Shown in pieces: positions 35,202 through 43,828 of a stretch of DNA of 64,000 bases (positions within the stretch are counted from its first letter, which is position 1; each line of letters opens with the position of its first letter). Location: positions 3,224,001-3,288,000 of the forward strand of contig NZ_CP118164.1 in the NCBI RefSeq assembly GCF_028748185.1. The letters are read 5' to 3'. The position numbers and the translations under genes were made by a program. The stretch is from Bremerella sp. P1. GTDB taxonomy: Bacteria; Planctomycetota; Planctomycetia; Pirellulales; Pirellulaceae. A model generated the notes under the pieces. That model was not told the origin of the DNA. It saw only the letters and a program-made list of their open reading frames with translations, and did not search any database.

Positions 35202-35529
35202 TGATTTCCGATTTCTACATTCTGGCAGGTTCAGAAACTTGAGAACCTTCGGGCACTCTCAATCGTCCTGTTGATGCCACGCCTAGCTCAGGCGAGGGCT
35301 GGAGATTAATACCGGGGAAGCGGTATCGATTCAAGGTCGAATCAATCGCCCTCGACGCGGAAATATGGCAATAACTTAATTAGCTGTTGTCCTGATTCCG
35401 GCGGTCTTTCGCGAAAATAGGTGGGGAAAAAGCCATTTTTGCAAAATATTTGGCTGCAAAATCAGAATTAGCATACGGTAACAAAGCACCAGAAATCTGG
35501 GAAAGAGAATTTGGCTGATAGGGGGCATC
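35202..35529. other. AT-richer divergent intergenic region
   Basis: About 330 nt between the lipoyl-like gene and the plus-strand unknown gene, so it should hold two promoters. It is locally AT-rich (35370-35520) with an AGCCA/TGGCT inverted repeat around a TTTTTGCAAAATATT core near 35431-35455. No gene and no convincing promoter box is identified. Confidence 0.4.
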
Positions 35530-35991
35530 ATGGCCAAAAGTATCAAGTCAATTGCACTCGTGTGTGCAGTTCTCATCGCATTTGGGGTGATTTATGAGTC
35601 ATCGCTTCGCAAAATTGCCGACGGCGGGAAAGAGTGGCTCAGACGCCAAACAAACGAATTCTGCGAGCCAGGATATCGTCTCCATTCCGAGCACTGCTGG
35701 CACTGCGATAACGGCGAAACCTACTACGTCTATATTTTTGAAACGACCCCGATGCATCGCGGATTCAGTCCCGGCGTCCAGGTCCTGTTGGAAGACGACA
35801 ATCACGGAGAGCTGCATCGCTTTCATATCAACTCCGAACATCGATTACTGAACACGGCTCTCCTGCAATCGGTGACACCCAATCGATTGGAACTGGTGTT
35901 CCGCGTCGATGAGCCGGCACCGGATCTTTATTGTTACTATTGGAAAGTCGAAGGCGGGCGACTGCTCAGAGCAGACTTCATGGCCACGTAG
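35530..35991 (+). CDS. Secreted or anchored small protein of unknown function
   Basis: 153 residues. Residues ~5-22 (IKSIALVCAVLIAFGVIY) form a signal or anchor helix; the rest is soluble, with a Cys-rich region (FCEPGYRLHSEHCWHC) and a β-strand-rich body ending in a YCYYWKVEGGRLLRADF segment. No domain recognised. The AT-rich upstream region may carry its promoter. ATG 35530 follows a GGGGG stretch. Confidence 0.6.
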   Translation: MAKSIKSIALVCAVLIAFGVIYESSLRKIADGGKEWLRRQTNEFCEPGYRLHSEHCWHCDNGETYYVYIFETTPMHRGFSPGVQVLLEDDNHGELHRFHINSEHRLLNTALLQSVTPNRLELVFRVDEPAPDLYCYYWKVEGGRLLRADFMAT

Positions 35992-36226
35992 CCGAGGCCT
36001 CGAAACGCTTCTTCGCCTAGACGAATTGGGCAGATTCTAAAGCGCTGAAATCTTCCTGCGCAAATTGCTTGTCGCTTCTGAAACTCCTGTCTACTGTTTA
36101 ATTAGTACGTCATTGCGAGTGGGAAAGCGTAAAAAGCTCCTACTCGCTTTGTCGTCTACTTGCCAGCCACTTTTCTGCATGGCCTGACTCATCATGGCAG
36201 GGGCAAATACGAACAGAGAGAGCACA

Positions 36227-38458
36227 ATGAGAAACTTTAAACGAGTAAACCGAATCGCTCGGAACAAGCGAATCGGCGGCGAGCAATTAGAGCAACGCCA
36301 ATTACTAGCAAGCGATCTTTCGGTCGTCATCGATTCGGTATTGGACGAAGTAAGAACGATCGATGGAACCGGGAACAATCTAATCGACCCTTCACTGGGA
36401 AGCACCGATACAGCGTTCATTCGAATCGTCGCGTCAGACTATGCCGATGGAATTTCTGAGGCCGCCGGCGAGGATCGTCCCAGTGCCCGGGAGGTCAGTA
36501 ACAACGTTGTCGCTCAGTCGACATCCGTGATAAACGATCGATTCCTGACCGATTTCGTATGGCAATGGGGACAATTCCTCGATCACGATATCGACCTGAC
36601 CGGCGAAGCCGATCCCCACGAATCGTTGCCCATCGAGGTACCGACCGGTGACATTTATTTCGATCCAACCGGTACCGGCACGGCAACCATTTCGCTGAGT
36701 CGTAGCGACTATGATCCTACCACGGGCACCGCGATTGATAATCCTCGGGAGCAGATCAACTCGATCACGGCCTTCATTGACGGCTCGATGATCTATGGAT
36801 CCGACGATTCACTAGCGGCAGCACTGCGAACATTTGAAGGAGGACGCCTGAAGACAAGTGAAGGAAACTTGCTGCCATACGAAGGAGATGTCTATGAAGA
36901 TTCGGAAGGTTCTATCTTCTTCGTTGCTGGAGATGTCCGGGCCAATGAACAAGTCGGTTTGACCGCGATGCACACCCTTTTTGTTCGCGAGCACAATCGG
37001 CTGGCTGACGAAATTGCCGCTGCGAATCCAGATCTTACGGACGAAGAGATTTATCAACAGGCCCGCGCGATCGTTATCGCCGAGATCCAGGCGATTACTT
37101 ACAACGAGTTCCTGCCGGCTCTGCTTGGTCCCGACGCAATTGCACCCTATCAAGGTTACGACCCGACGGTTGATCCGAGCATCGCCAATGAGTTTGCTAC
37201 CGCAGCGTACCGGTTCGGGCACAGTATGCTGTCTGGCGAAGTGCTTCGACTTAACAACGATGGAACAGTTGCTGAGGAAGGCTCGCTTTCACTCCGTGAA
37301 ATGTTCTTTAATCCTCGGGAGATCACCGACAACGGAATTGATTCGTTGCTCTTGGGACTTGCCTCGCAGCAAGCTCAGGAGATCGATAGCATGCTGGTCG
37401 ATGACGTCCGTAACTTCCTGTTTGGTCCTCCTGGAGCAGGCGGGTTCGATCTGGCTTCGCTCAACATTCAACGAGGGCGTGATCATGGCCTGGCAGACTA
37501 CAACACGACTCGTGTGGCCTATGGCTTAGATCCGGTCACCTCGTTTGACGAGATTTCCTCGAACCCAGACGTTGTCGCGGCACTTCAAGCAACGTATGAC
37601 TCGGTGGACGATATCGACTTGTGGGTTGGTGGATTGGCAGAAGATCATGTTCCCGGCGCAAGCATGGGGGAACTCTTCCGCACGATCCTGGTCGATCAGT
37701 TCACGCGTCTACGCGATGGAGACCGCTTCTGGTATCAAAACGTGTTCACGGGACGCCAATTGGAAGCGATCGAACAGACTTCGCTCAGCGAGATCATTAC
37801 TCGAAACACAGACATCACTTCCTTGCAGGAAAATGTCTTTTTCGACGCCTCGGTTTGGATTCATGATGCTTCCGAGAATCGATCAGAAGTGACCTGGGTG
37901 ACAGGCACAGGAGACGAAGTCACCATTCAGGAGACCGATCGTAACGGGACCACGGCTGAAACGAATGTGACGACCGACGTCGGTCAGGTCCAGGTGGTTG
38001 GCGAGGATCTTCAGCGCGACGTGTTCGTGCTCGACTTGAGTCAGCTTGATTCCACGATGGATGGTGGTTTCGTTGTACAAGGGCAAGAGGGCCGAGGCGA
38101 TGTTCTGGTCCTGGTCACTGGTGATGGTGTCGATTCGATCGTGATCGGTGAGGATACCATTGAGTGGAACAACCAGTTGATCGCCTATAGTGGCATCGAA
38201 CGCATCGTGATCTTTTCCAGTGATCCCAGTGACTCAGTAGAAGTCGAAGCAGGGATCGATGTTCGCGTCGATACGCTGAGCGAGGAAGTGCCAACAACCA
38301 ATCGAGAACTTCTCGAAGTTCTCGACCGGCCTGCCCAACCACGACGTGGCGAGGAGCCTCGACGCGGTGATGATGATCGTCGACGCGAAGAAGACGCGCG
38401 TCGAAGAGAAGACGACTTCCGCCGTGCAGTTGATCGTATCGTTGCCGACTTCGCGTAA
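36227..38458 (+). CDS. Animal-type heme peroxidase (peroxidasin-like), secreted
   Basis: 743 residues from ATG 36227 (GAGAGAG just upstream; another ATG eleven codons earlier). Residues 18-30 hold the planctomycete LEPR-type motif (EQLEQRQLLAS), seen at the N-termini of large exported planctomycete proteins. The peroxidase domain (~70-560) keeps the distal Asp119-His120 in WGQFLDHD, a RAxE-like helix (VGLTAMHTLFVREHN), and the proximal His in AYRFGHSML. It would use H2O2 to oxidise halides or phenols outside the cell. The C-terminal ~45 residues are Arg/Asp/Glu repeats. The stop is followed by a perfect palindrome. Confidence 0.9.
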   Translation: MRNFKRVNRIARNKRIGGEQLEQRQLLASDLSVVIDSVLDEVRTIDGTGNNLIDPSLGSTDTAFIRIVASDYADGISEAAGEDRPSAREVSNNVVAQSTSVINDRFLTDFVWQWGQFLDHDIDLTGEADPHESLPIEVPTGDIYFDPTGTGTATISLSRSDYDPTTGTAIDNPREQINSITAFIDGSMIYGSDDSLAAALRTFEGGRLKTSEGNLLPYEGDVYEDSEGSIFFVAGDVRANEQVGLTAMHTLFVREHNRLADEIAAANPDLTDEEIYQQARAIVIAEIQAITYNEFLPALLGPDAIAPYQGYDPTVDPSIANEFATAAYRFGHSMLSGEVLRLNNDGTVAEEGSLSLREMFFNPREITDNGIDSLLLGLASQQAQEIDSMLVDDVRNFLFGPPGAGGFDLASLNIQRGRDHGLADYNTTRVAYGLDPVTSFDEISSNPDVVAALQATYDSVDDIDLWVGGLAEDHVPGASMGELFRTILVDQFTRLRDGDRFWYQNVFTGRQLEAIEQTSLSEIITRNTDITSLQENVFFDASVWIHDASENRSEVTWVTGTGDEVTIQETDRNGTTAETNVTTDVGQVQVVGEDLQRDVFVLDLSQLDSTMDGGFVVQGQEGRGDVLVLVTGDGVDSIVIGEDTIEWNNQLIAYSGIERIVIFSSDPSDSVEVEAGIDVRVDTLSEEVPTTNRELLEVLDRPAQPRRGEEPRRGDDDRRREEDARRREDDFRRAVDRIVADFA

Positions 38459-38472
38459 CAGCGTGAATCTCT

Positions 38473-38506
38473 GTTGCGATACGGAAACATGTTTCCGTAT
38501 CGCAAC
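38473..38506 (+). terminator. 34-bp perfect palindrome after the peroxidase gene
   Basis: GTTGCGATACGGAAACATGTTTCCGTATCGCAAC is its own reverse complement; on the plus strand TCTTTTT follows at 38508-38514. It starts 14 nt after the stop codon. Such a stem can act as a Rho-independent terminator; the extended symmetry also allows a DNA-binding dimer. Confidence 0.75.
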
Positions 38507-38608
38507 ATCTTTTTGCATCGGGCACTCATTGCGGATGAGTTTCGCTGTTGCCGTAAGTATTGTCTAGACAGTGGTTTGTGGTGGTTTGTGTGTGCGGTTG
38601 CGTCTCGA

Positions 38609-39580
38609 ATGGCATCCCCTTTGCAAATTCTCGTTTCGTCCGAGAATTCGGATCAGGCTCGCACACTGGCGGGCCTGTGGAAACAGACCAGCTACTGCCT
38701 CCTCGAGAACGTCTCCTCTATGCACGCCCGCGAACACGTCCAACTTGCTGCCTACCTCGCCGTCCATGCTCCCGCCTATCTACGAGGAAACGTGACCCAC
38801 AGTCCAACGGCACTAGAGCACTTCTGGATTTCCTCCAAGTGTCGTCTTGATCGTTGGGGGATTCGCCTGAAGACCCACACGCAGCTTCTCGAGTCTGGCT
38901 CGGCGATGGACTTTCCCCGTTTCTGGAATGCGGCACGTCCGGTAATCGAGGAGATTCTGGTTAGCGATATTCTGACACGGGTCTGGATTTCGGTGTGCGT
39001 CGCGCACGATCGAATTCAGCGAGAGAGCATCGCAGAGCCTGTGGCGCGAAGTGTCTTTCTAGGGCATATGGAAGCCAGGAATCGGGCGTTAAACCTTCTT
39101 CTGCATGGACGAGGCCTAGAGGCAACCATGATGGTGCCGTTGAATCGACTGCGACGGCGTTCGGAGCGCTGGACCGATATGTTGTTGGGGTACATTGCCG
39201 CCGATACCGACGTGAACAGCTTCGGCTACGATCAGGCTCGTGTCCGCGAGTTCGGCAATGACATCCGTAGCGAACGTGGATCGACGAACAAGAACGCCTC
39301 TTGGACGATGTTACTGGAAACTGCGCTGGAGGCCTTTGGCAGCCAATTGGTGAATGAGCCTGCCAATGCAGACTTGAATCGAGATATTGCGAACGCGGTG
39401 ATGGGCAGTTTCGGCGATGAACTGTTCAGCCAAAACACGTTAATCAATCCGATGTGGGAATCGCGAATCATCCATCTGGCCGACGACGCACAGCAATTGG
39501 TCGAACAGTTGCTTTCGCCAGAAACGCCGGACATCGAGCAACAACGAAAAGAAGTTTCGCGTCTTTCATTTCCTGCTTAA
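38609..39580 (+). CDS. Protein of unknown function
   Basis: 323 residues from ATG 38609; longer frames start inside the palindrome and are unlikely. Mostly α-helical, with no transmembrane helix and no motif I recognise; conserved-looking blocks include HAREHVQLAAYLAVH and WISSKCRLDRWGIRLKTH. Its stop codon shares a TTAA with the stop of the convergent YcxB-like gene. Function unknown. Confidence 0.65.
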   Translation: MASPLQILVSSENSDQARTLAGLWKQTSYCLLENVSSMHAREHVQLAAYLAVHAPAYLRGNVTHSPTALEHFWISSKCRLDRWGIRLKTHTQLLESGSAMDFPRFWNAARPVIEEILVSDILTRVWISVCVAHDRIQRESIAEPVARSVFLGHMEARNRALNLLLHGRGLEATMMVPLNRLRRRSERWTDMLLGYIAADTDVNSFGYDQARVREFGNDIRSERGSTNKNASWTMLLETALEAFGSQLVNEPANADLNRDIANAVMGSFGDELFSQNTLINPMWESRIIHLADDAQQLVEQLLSPETPDIEQQRKEVSRLSFPA

Positions 39581-40737
39581 GTACTTGGGGATTGAAACGG
39601 ATTGTCTGTGACTTCTGCCAAGACAATTTCTTCATGTCGATCATGTGCAATATCGACACATTGCTTCAACCGCTCGAATAGCGCTGATTGTTTTTCTGGG
39701 TCTGGCAGTGCTGTCTTGGGAATGGCCAGGTAGATAAAGGGCATCGTGTCATAGATTACGATGGCTTCCCGGTCGTCGGCTACCTGATCTAGAACGCTCC
39801 AACGACTAAAGCCGATTCCTTCCTCGGTAACGGTGGCGACGCCCTCATCGAAGAACCAGGCTTCATCTGGTCGACTGCCTTCCTGCTGGACCGATAGCTC
39901 CTTTAGAAATTGAAGGCGGCTGTGCCATTGAAGTCCGAAGACCAGCAGTAGAATTGACGTCATCGTGAGCGCCAAATAGTAGAAGAAGTCCGTATTGATT
40001 TCCATTTGATATCGCAGCACGATCAGCAGCATGGCCAAAATGATTGGCAAAATCAGTTGCTTAATCAGCCCCCAGGCCGTGGGCACGGTGTTCTTCCCAT
40101 CGGTATCAATTCCCATGGCGGTCAGTCGCGCGTAAAGCTCGGGACAAGCATCCCATTTCAGATGCTCAATCAACTGGAATTGATCGAGATCGTTGCCTTG
40201 ACGAAAGGCCTCCCAGGCCAGCAGTGGAGATGGGTTCTCGAGGGCTCTCGTTCTTAGCGACTCCGCTCGGGCGACGAATGCATCTGCTTCGTCAGGCGAG
40301 GAAAAGTATCGCTTGGGAACGACATACGCACGCAACTTCTGGACGTAGATCGCGATATAGTCTGGCAGATTTCGCACACTGGGCACCGTGTTCCAGCGTC
40401 GCCGTGCGGCACCGCGTTCGGTTGTCGCTTCCAGGTAATCGTCCAGTAGACGCACGGTTTGTGGGCCAGGAATGACCTTGGCATTCTTGCCGATGCTGGC
40501 CCAGGCACGCCAATACAGGATCGTTAGTAGCAGGGCACACAAGCCGACGATACCCAACAGGCAAGCCAGAAAGAACCACTCGCTTAAGATGGCAAAGAGT
40601 ACCGCCAGTGGCCATACAGCCAACAGGACCTTGAGGGTACGCCAGTAGTCCTGAAATCGATCATTCCAGGGTAAGCCATAGAGAATGGCGGCGATGTCTT
40701 CCGGCTTGTTTTCGTAAGTAACTTCCATGGACATCAT
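39577..40737 (-). CDS. YcxB-like membrane protein with an internal duplication
   Basis: 386 residues. Two similar halves: each has two transmembrane helices (~40-85 and ~230-270) followed by a soluble β-domain with the YcxB-like signature, LPDYIAIYVQKLRAYVVPKRYF in the first (~128-150) and REAIVIYDTMPFIYLAIPKTA in the second (~320-340), each ending in a helix with an A-R-A or E-R-L pattern. YcxB proteins have no assigned function. A TTAA tetranucleotide forms both stop codons of this gene and the convergent gene upstream. Confidence 0.7.
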   Translation of the reverse strand: MMSMEVTYENKPEDIAAILYGLPWNDRFQDYWRTLKVLLAVWPLAVLFAILSEWFFLACLLGIVGLCALLLTILYWRAWASIGKNAKVIPGPQTVRLLDDYLEATTERGAARRRWNTVPSVRNLPDYIAIYVQKLRAYVVPKRYFSSPDEADAFVARAESLRTRALENPSPLLAWEAFRQGNDLDQFQLIEHLKWDACPELYARLTAMGIDTDGKNTVPTAWGLIKQLILPIILAMLLIVLRYQMEINTDFFYYLALTMTSILLLVFGLQWHSRLQFLKELSVQQEGSRPDEAWFFDEGVATVTEEGIGFSRWSVLDQVADDREAIVIYDTMPFIYLAIPKTALPDPEKQSALFERLKQCVDIAHDRHEEIVLAEVTDNPFQSPST

Positions 40738-40866
40738 GTAAAAGCAGTTTGAAGTCGCATCATCAGGCCGATAGTCGATTGAATTTCATGGAAATCCGTT
40801 CCCTACTTGGTGACAATAAGGAGACGTTTGCTCGACTTTCGTTCCTCTCAATATATTTCGTTCAAT

Positions 40867-42588
40867 ATGTCTGCATCGACTTTTCGCCTGATTATATCGG
40901 CCTGTCTGCTCGTCGTAACTATTGGCGGTTCTGCTTGGGGCGCGGATCGTCCGAACGTCGTTTTGATCATGACCGACGATCAAGGTTACGGCGATGTCGG
41001 TATCCATGGTAACCAGGTACTGCGAACGCCGCACCTGGATCAATTTGCACGGGAAGGGACGCAGCTAACCCAGTTTTATTGCAGCCCTGTCTGTGCGCCC
41101 ACGCGAGCCGCGTTGATGACGGGCCGTTACTTCTACCGGACCGGTGTCATTCATACCTCACGCGGAGCAGCCAGAATGACCACCGAGGAGAAGACGTTGG
41201 CCGAAGTGTTTCAGGATGCCGGATATGTTACCGGAATCTTTGGTAAATGGCACTTAGGCGATAACTATCCTCTGCGACCGCAAGACCAGGGCTTTCAGGA
41301 AAGCCTGGTCCACAAGTCAGGCGGAATCACACAAGCTCCCGATCAACCCAACGACTATTTCAACCCCCTGCTGTGGAAGAACGGCCATCCGGTTCAGGCC
41401 CAGGGGTACTGTACCGACGTGTTCTTCGCCGCCGCGATCGAATTCATTCAGGATAGCCGAGATGTCCCCTTCTTCGCGTACATCGCAACCAATGCACCGC
41501 ACACCCCACTGATTGTGGAGGAAGAAGCCTGGAAACGCTACGCTGATCAAGATCAGGACGAAGTAACTGCCAAGGTCTACGCCATGGTTGAAAACATCGA
41601 CGACAACTTCGCGCGACTGATTAAGACACTTGATGCGTTAAACCTGCGAGAAAACACCATCGTCATCTTCCTGACCGACAATGGCCCGCAGCAGAAACGG
41701 TTCAACGGTGGCCTGAATGGGCGCAAATCGATGGTGCTGGAAGGGGGAATTCACGTCCCCTGTTTCGTGCAGTGGCCTGCGAAGTTGGAGGGTGGCAACA
41801 AGGTGAGTACGCGTCACGCTCACATCGATTGGTTGCCGACATTGATCGAAGCGACCGGAATCCAGGCTGATTTGCCGAATAAGATTGACGGCGTCAGTTT
41901 CTGGCCTCAGCTGAGTGGCAGCAAACAGGAAGTGGAGCCACGGAACCTTTTCTTTCAAGTGCATCGTGGACTGGAACCAGAACCTTATCACAATGCGGCG
42001 GTTGTGGGTGAACGCTACAAGCTGGTCATGAATGTCGGCAGCTTTGGTAAGGAGAAACTTGCTGATGTGCCTGAAAAGCAGCGAACCGGGATACAGCTGT
42101 TTGATTTGAGCAAGGACCCCGGTGAACAAAATGACTTGGCGCCGCAAATGCCTGAAAGGGTAGAGGTATTAACTAACGCCTACGATTCCTGGTTTGCCGA
42201 CGTGAAGGCTTCCCGCGATTTCGCGACGCCCGCGATTATGTTGGGATCAAAAGCGACCGACTCGACGCTGCTTTGCCGTTACCAAGATGGACACTACGAA
42301 GGCCAAAGTCATCTAGGCTGGAAGGTGGAAGTGCGAGAAAACCTTTTCCTTCAACTGCGTTTGAATCAGGAAGCCAAACCAGGCGAGAAACTAATGGTGC
42401 GGTGGTTAGGGGATGTGAACGCCTACGAAATCGAAAACCCCAAGGAGCCGATCACACTTGTGCAATTGACACCAGGGACCGGCCTCTTGGACGTTTGGCT
42501 TCAAGCCGATGGTAAGCCGCGCGAGTTCATCAAGGACAATTCAACAACCGGGGATGTTGTCGCCACACCATTCCGGCTGGGTGACTAA
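40867..42588 (+). CDS. Secreted sulfatase (arylsulfatase A-like)
   Basis: 573 residues from ATG 40867; this leaves a proper signal peptide (LIISACLLVVTIGGSAWGA). Alkaline-phosphatase-superfamily fold with metal ligands in VLIMTDDQG, the formylglycine motif C76-A-P-T-R (CxPxR core kept), FGKWHLGD, and a late FLTDNGPQQ. It cleaves sulfate esters from sulfated polysaccharides, a typical planctomycete trait, once the Cys is converted to formylglycine by the maturation enzyme. A C-terminal β-rich domain (~440-573) may bind substrate. Convergent with the HtrA-like gene, 2 nt apart. Confidence 0.93.
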   Translation: MSASTFRLIISACLLVVTIGGSAWGADRPNVVLIMTDDQGYGDVGIHGNQVLRTPHLDQFAREGTQLTQFYCSPVCAPTRAALMTGRYFYRTGVIHTSRGAARMTTEEKTLAEVFQDAGYVTGIFGKWHLGDNYPLRPQDQGFQESLVHKSGGITQAPDQPNDYFNPLLWKNGHPVQAQGYCTDVFFAAAIEFIQDSRDVPFFAYIATNAPHTPLIVEEEAWKRYADQDQDEVTAKVYAMVENIDDNFARLIKTLDALNLRENTIVIFLTDNGPQQKRFNGGLNGRKSMVLEGGIHVPCFVQWPAKLEGGNKVSTRHAHIDWLPTLIEATGIQADLPNKIDGVSFWPQLSGSKQEVEPRNLFFQVHRGLEPEPYHNAAVVGERYKLVMNVGSFGKEKLADVPEKQRTGIQLFDLSKDPGEQNDLAPQMPERVEVLTNAYDSWFADVKASRDFATPAIMLGSKATDSTLLCRYQDGHYEGQSHLGWKVEVRENLFLQLRLNQEAKPGEKLMVRWLGDVNAYEIENPKEPITLVQLTPGTGLLDVWLQADGKPREFIKDNSTTGDVVATPFRLGD

Positions 42589-42590
42589 GC

Positions 42591-43712
42591 CTAATCACCC
42601 AGGCCAAGTTCAACCGGCACCGAGACCTTCTCTCCTTGTCGCATGACACTCAGGACAACCTGTTCCCCAGGCTTCTTATTCTCGATGGATGAGAGCAGGT
42701 CATCGGCTGACTGAACTTGCTGACCTTCGATCCCCACGATCGTGTCGGCTTCGCTGCGATCGAGGCGGGTTTGCTCGTAGACGAACGGACCGCGCTGGAC
42801 CTGTTCACGGACGAGTCGAAAGCCACGAATTCCGGCCTGATCGGCGGGACCACCAGGGGCAACCGTAGCCACCGTCAGTCCTTGGTCCGTTTGATAAACG
42901 CGGGTGATCCCAATGTCAGGACGAATAACGCGGCCGTTCTTTACCAACTGAGGTACCACGCGCTGAATTGCTGCTACCGGAATTGCGAAACCGACGCCTG
43001 TATTTTCGCCAGTGCTTGATGCGATCGCTGTGTTCATGCCGATCAGATGACCACTGCTATCAAATAATGGGCCGCCTGAGTTTCCGCGATTCAGAGCCGC
43101 ATCGATCTGAATGATCGACTTCATCGTGCGGCCGCTACGCGATGGCAACACGCGGTTAAGGCTCGAGATAATACCAATGGTCATCGTTCGTTCCAGTCCG
43201 AACGGATTACCGATCGCATAAACCTTCTGGCCGACTCTTAGACGCGAAGAATCACCGAACTGAACTGGATGAAGTACTTCTTCCGGGGCATCGATTTTTA
43301 ATACAGCGATGTCGTTTACTGGGTCCTGGCCGACGAGTGCCGCGGCGTAGCTTTCGCCATCAAAAAGTGTGACGCGAATCTCGCGAGCTCCTTCGATCAC
43401 GTGATAGTTGGTCAGGATGAGCCCTTGCTTGTCGAGCACACTTCCGCTTCCGGAGCCTTCCGCAGGGCGCTCCATCAGAAAAAAGTTGTCGATCTGGACA
43501 CTTCGCGTCGTGATATGGACGACGGCACGGTTGCCTTGCTCGTAAACATAGATGTTTCGCTGCTCATCAGGCGTTAGCTCCAGTTGCTTGGCACTCCACT
43601 GAGGGGTGAAGTCTTGGGGGGCGGTAGCAACGCGTTCTTGGGCACTAATCGAAGTAGAAAACAGGCAAACAGCGACGAATAGAATGGGGAGAAAACCACG
43701 AAGTGCAGTCAT
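42591..43712 (-). CDS. Trypsin-like serine protease with one PDZ domain (HtrA/DegP family)
   Basis: 373 residues from ATG 43712, which gives a signal peptide. Catalytic His in LTNYHVIEGA, Asp in DPVNDIAVLKI and Ser in NRGNSGGPLF, then a single PDZ domain (~285-365). HtrA proteins degrade damaged periplasmic proteins. It starts upstream of ppk on the same strand but is separated by 117 nt, so promoters may differ. The stop lies 2 nt from the sulfatase stop. Confidence 0.93.
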   Translation of the reverse strand: MTALRGFLPILFVAVCLFSTSISAQERVATAPQDFTPQWSAKQLELTPDEQRNIYVYEQGNRAVVHITTRSVQIDNFFLMERPAEGSGSGSVLDKQGLILTNYHVIEGAREIRVTLFDGESYAAALVGQDPVNDIAVLKIDAPEEVLHPVQFGDSSRLRVGQKVYAIGNPFGLERTMTIGIISSLNRVLPSRSGRTMKSIIQIDAALNRGNSGGPLFDSSGHLIGMNTAIASSTGENTGVGFAIPVAAIQRVVPQLVKNGRVIRPDIGITRVYQTDQGLTVATVAPGGPADQAGIRGFRLVREQVQRGPFVYEQTRLDRSEADTIVGIEGQQVQSADDLLSSIENKKPGEQVVLSVMRQGEKVSVPVELGLGD

Positions 43713-43828
43713 CGATCGTACTCCTGTTGCGAAGGGTGACTCTCCTGGGGAAAAACAAACTTTCGAAATCATTCACACATGTCGATGTACGACCAAGGTG
43801 AAAATTGGTTCAGCAGCGGAGATAAGAA

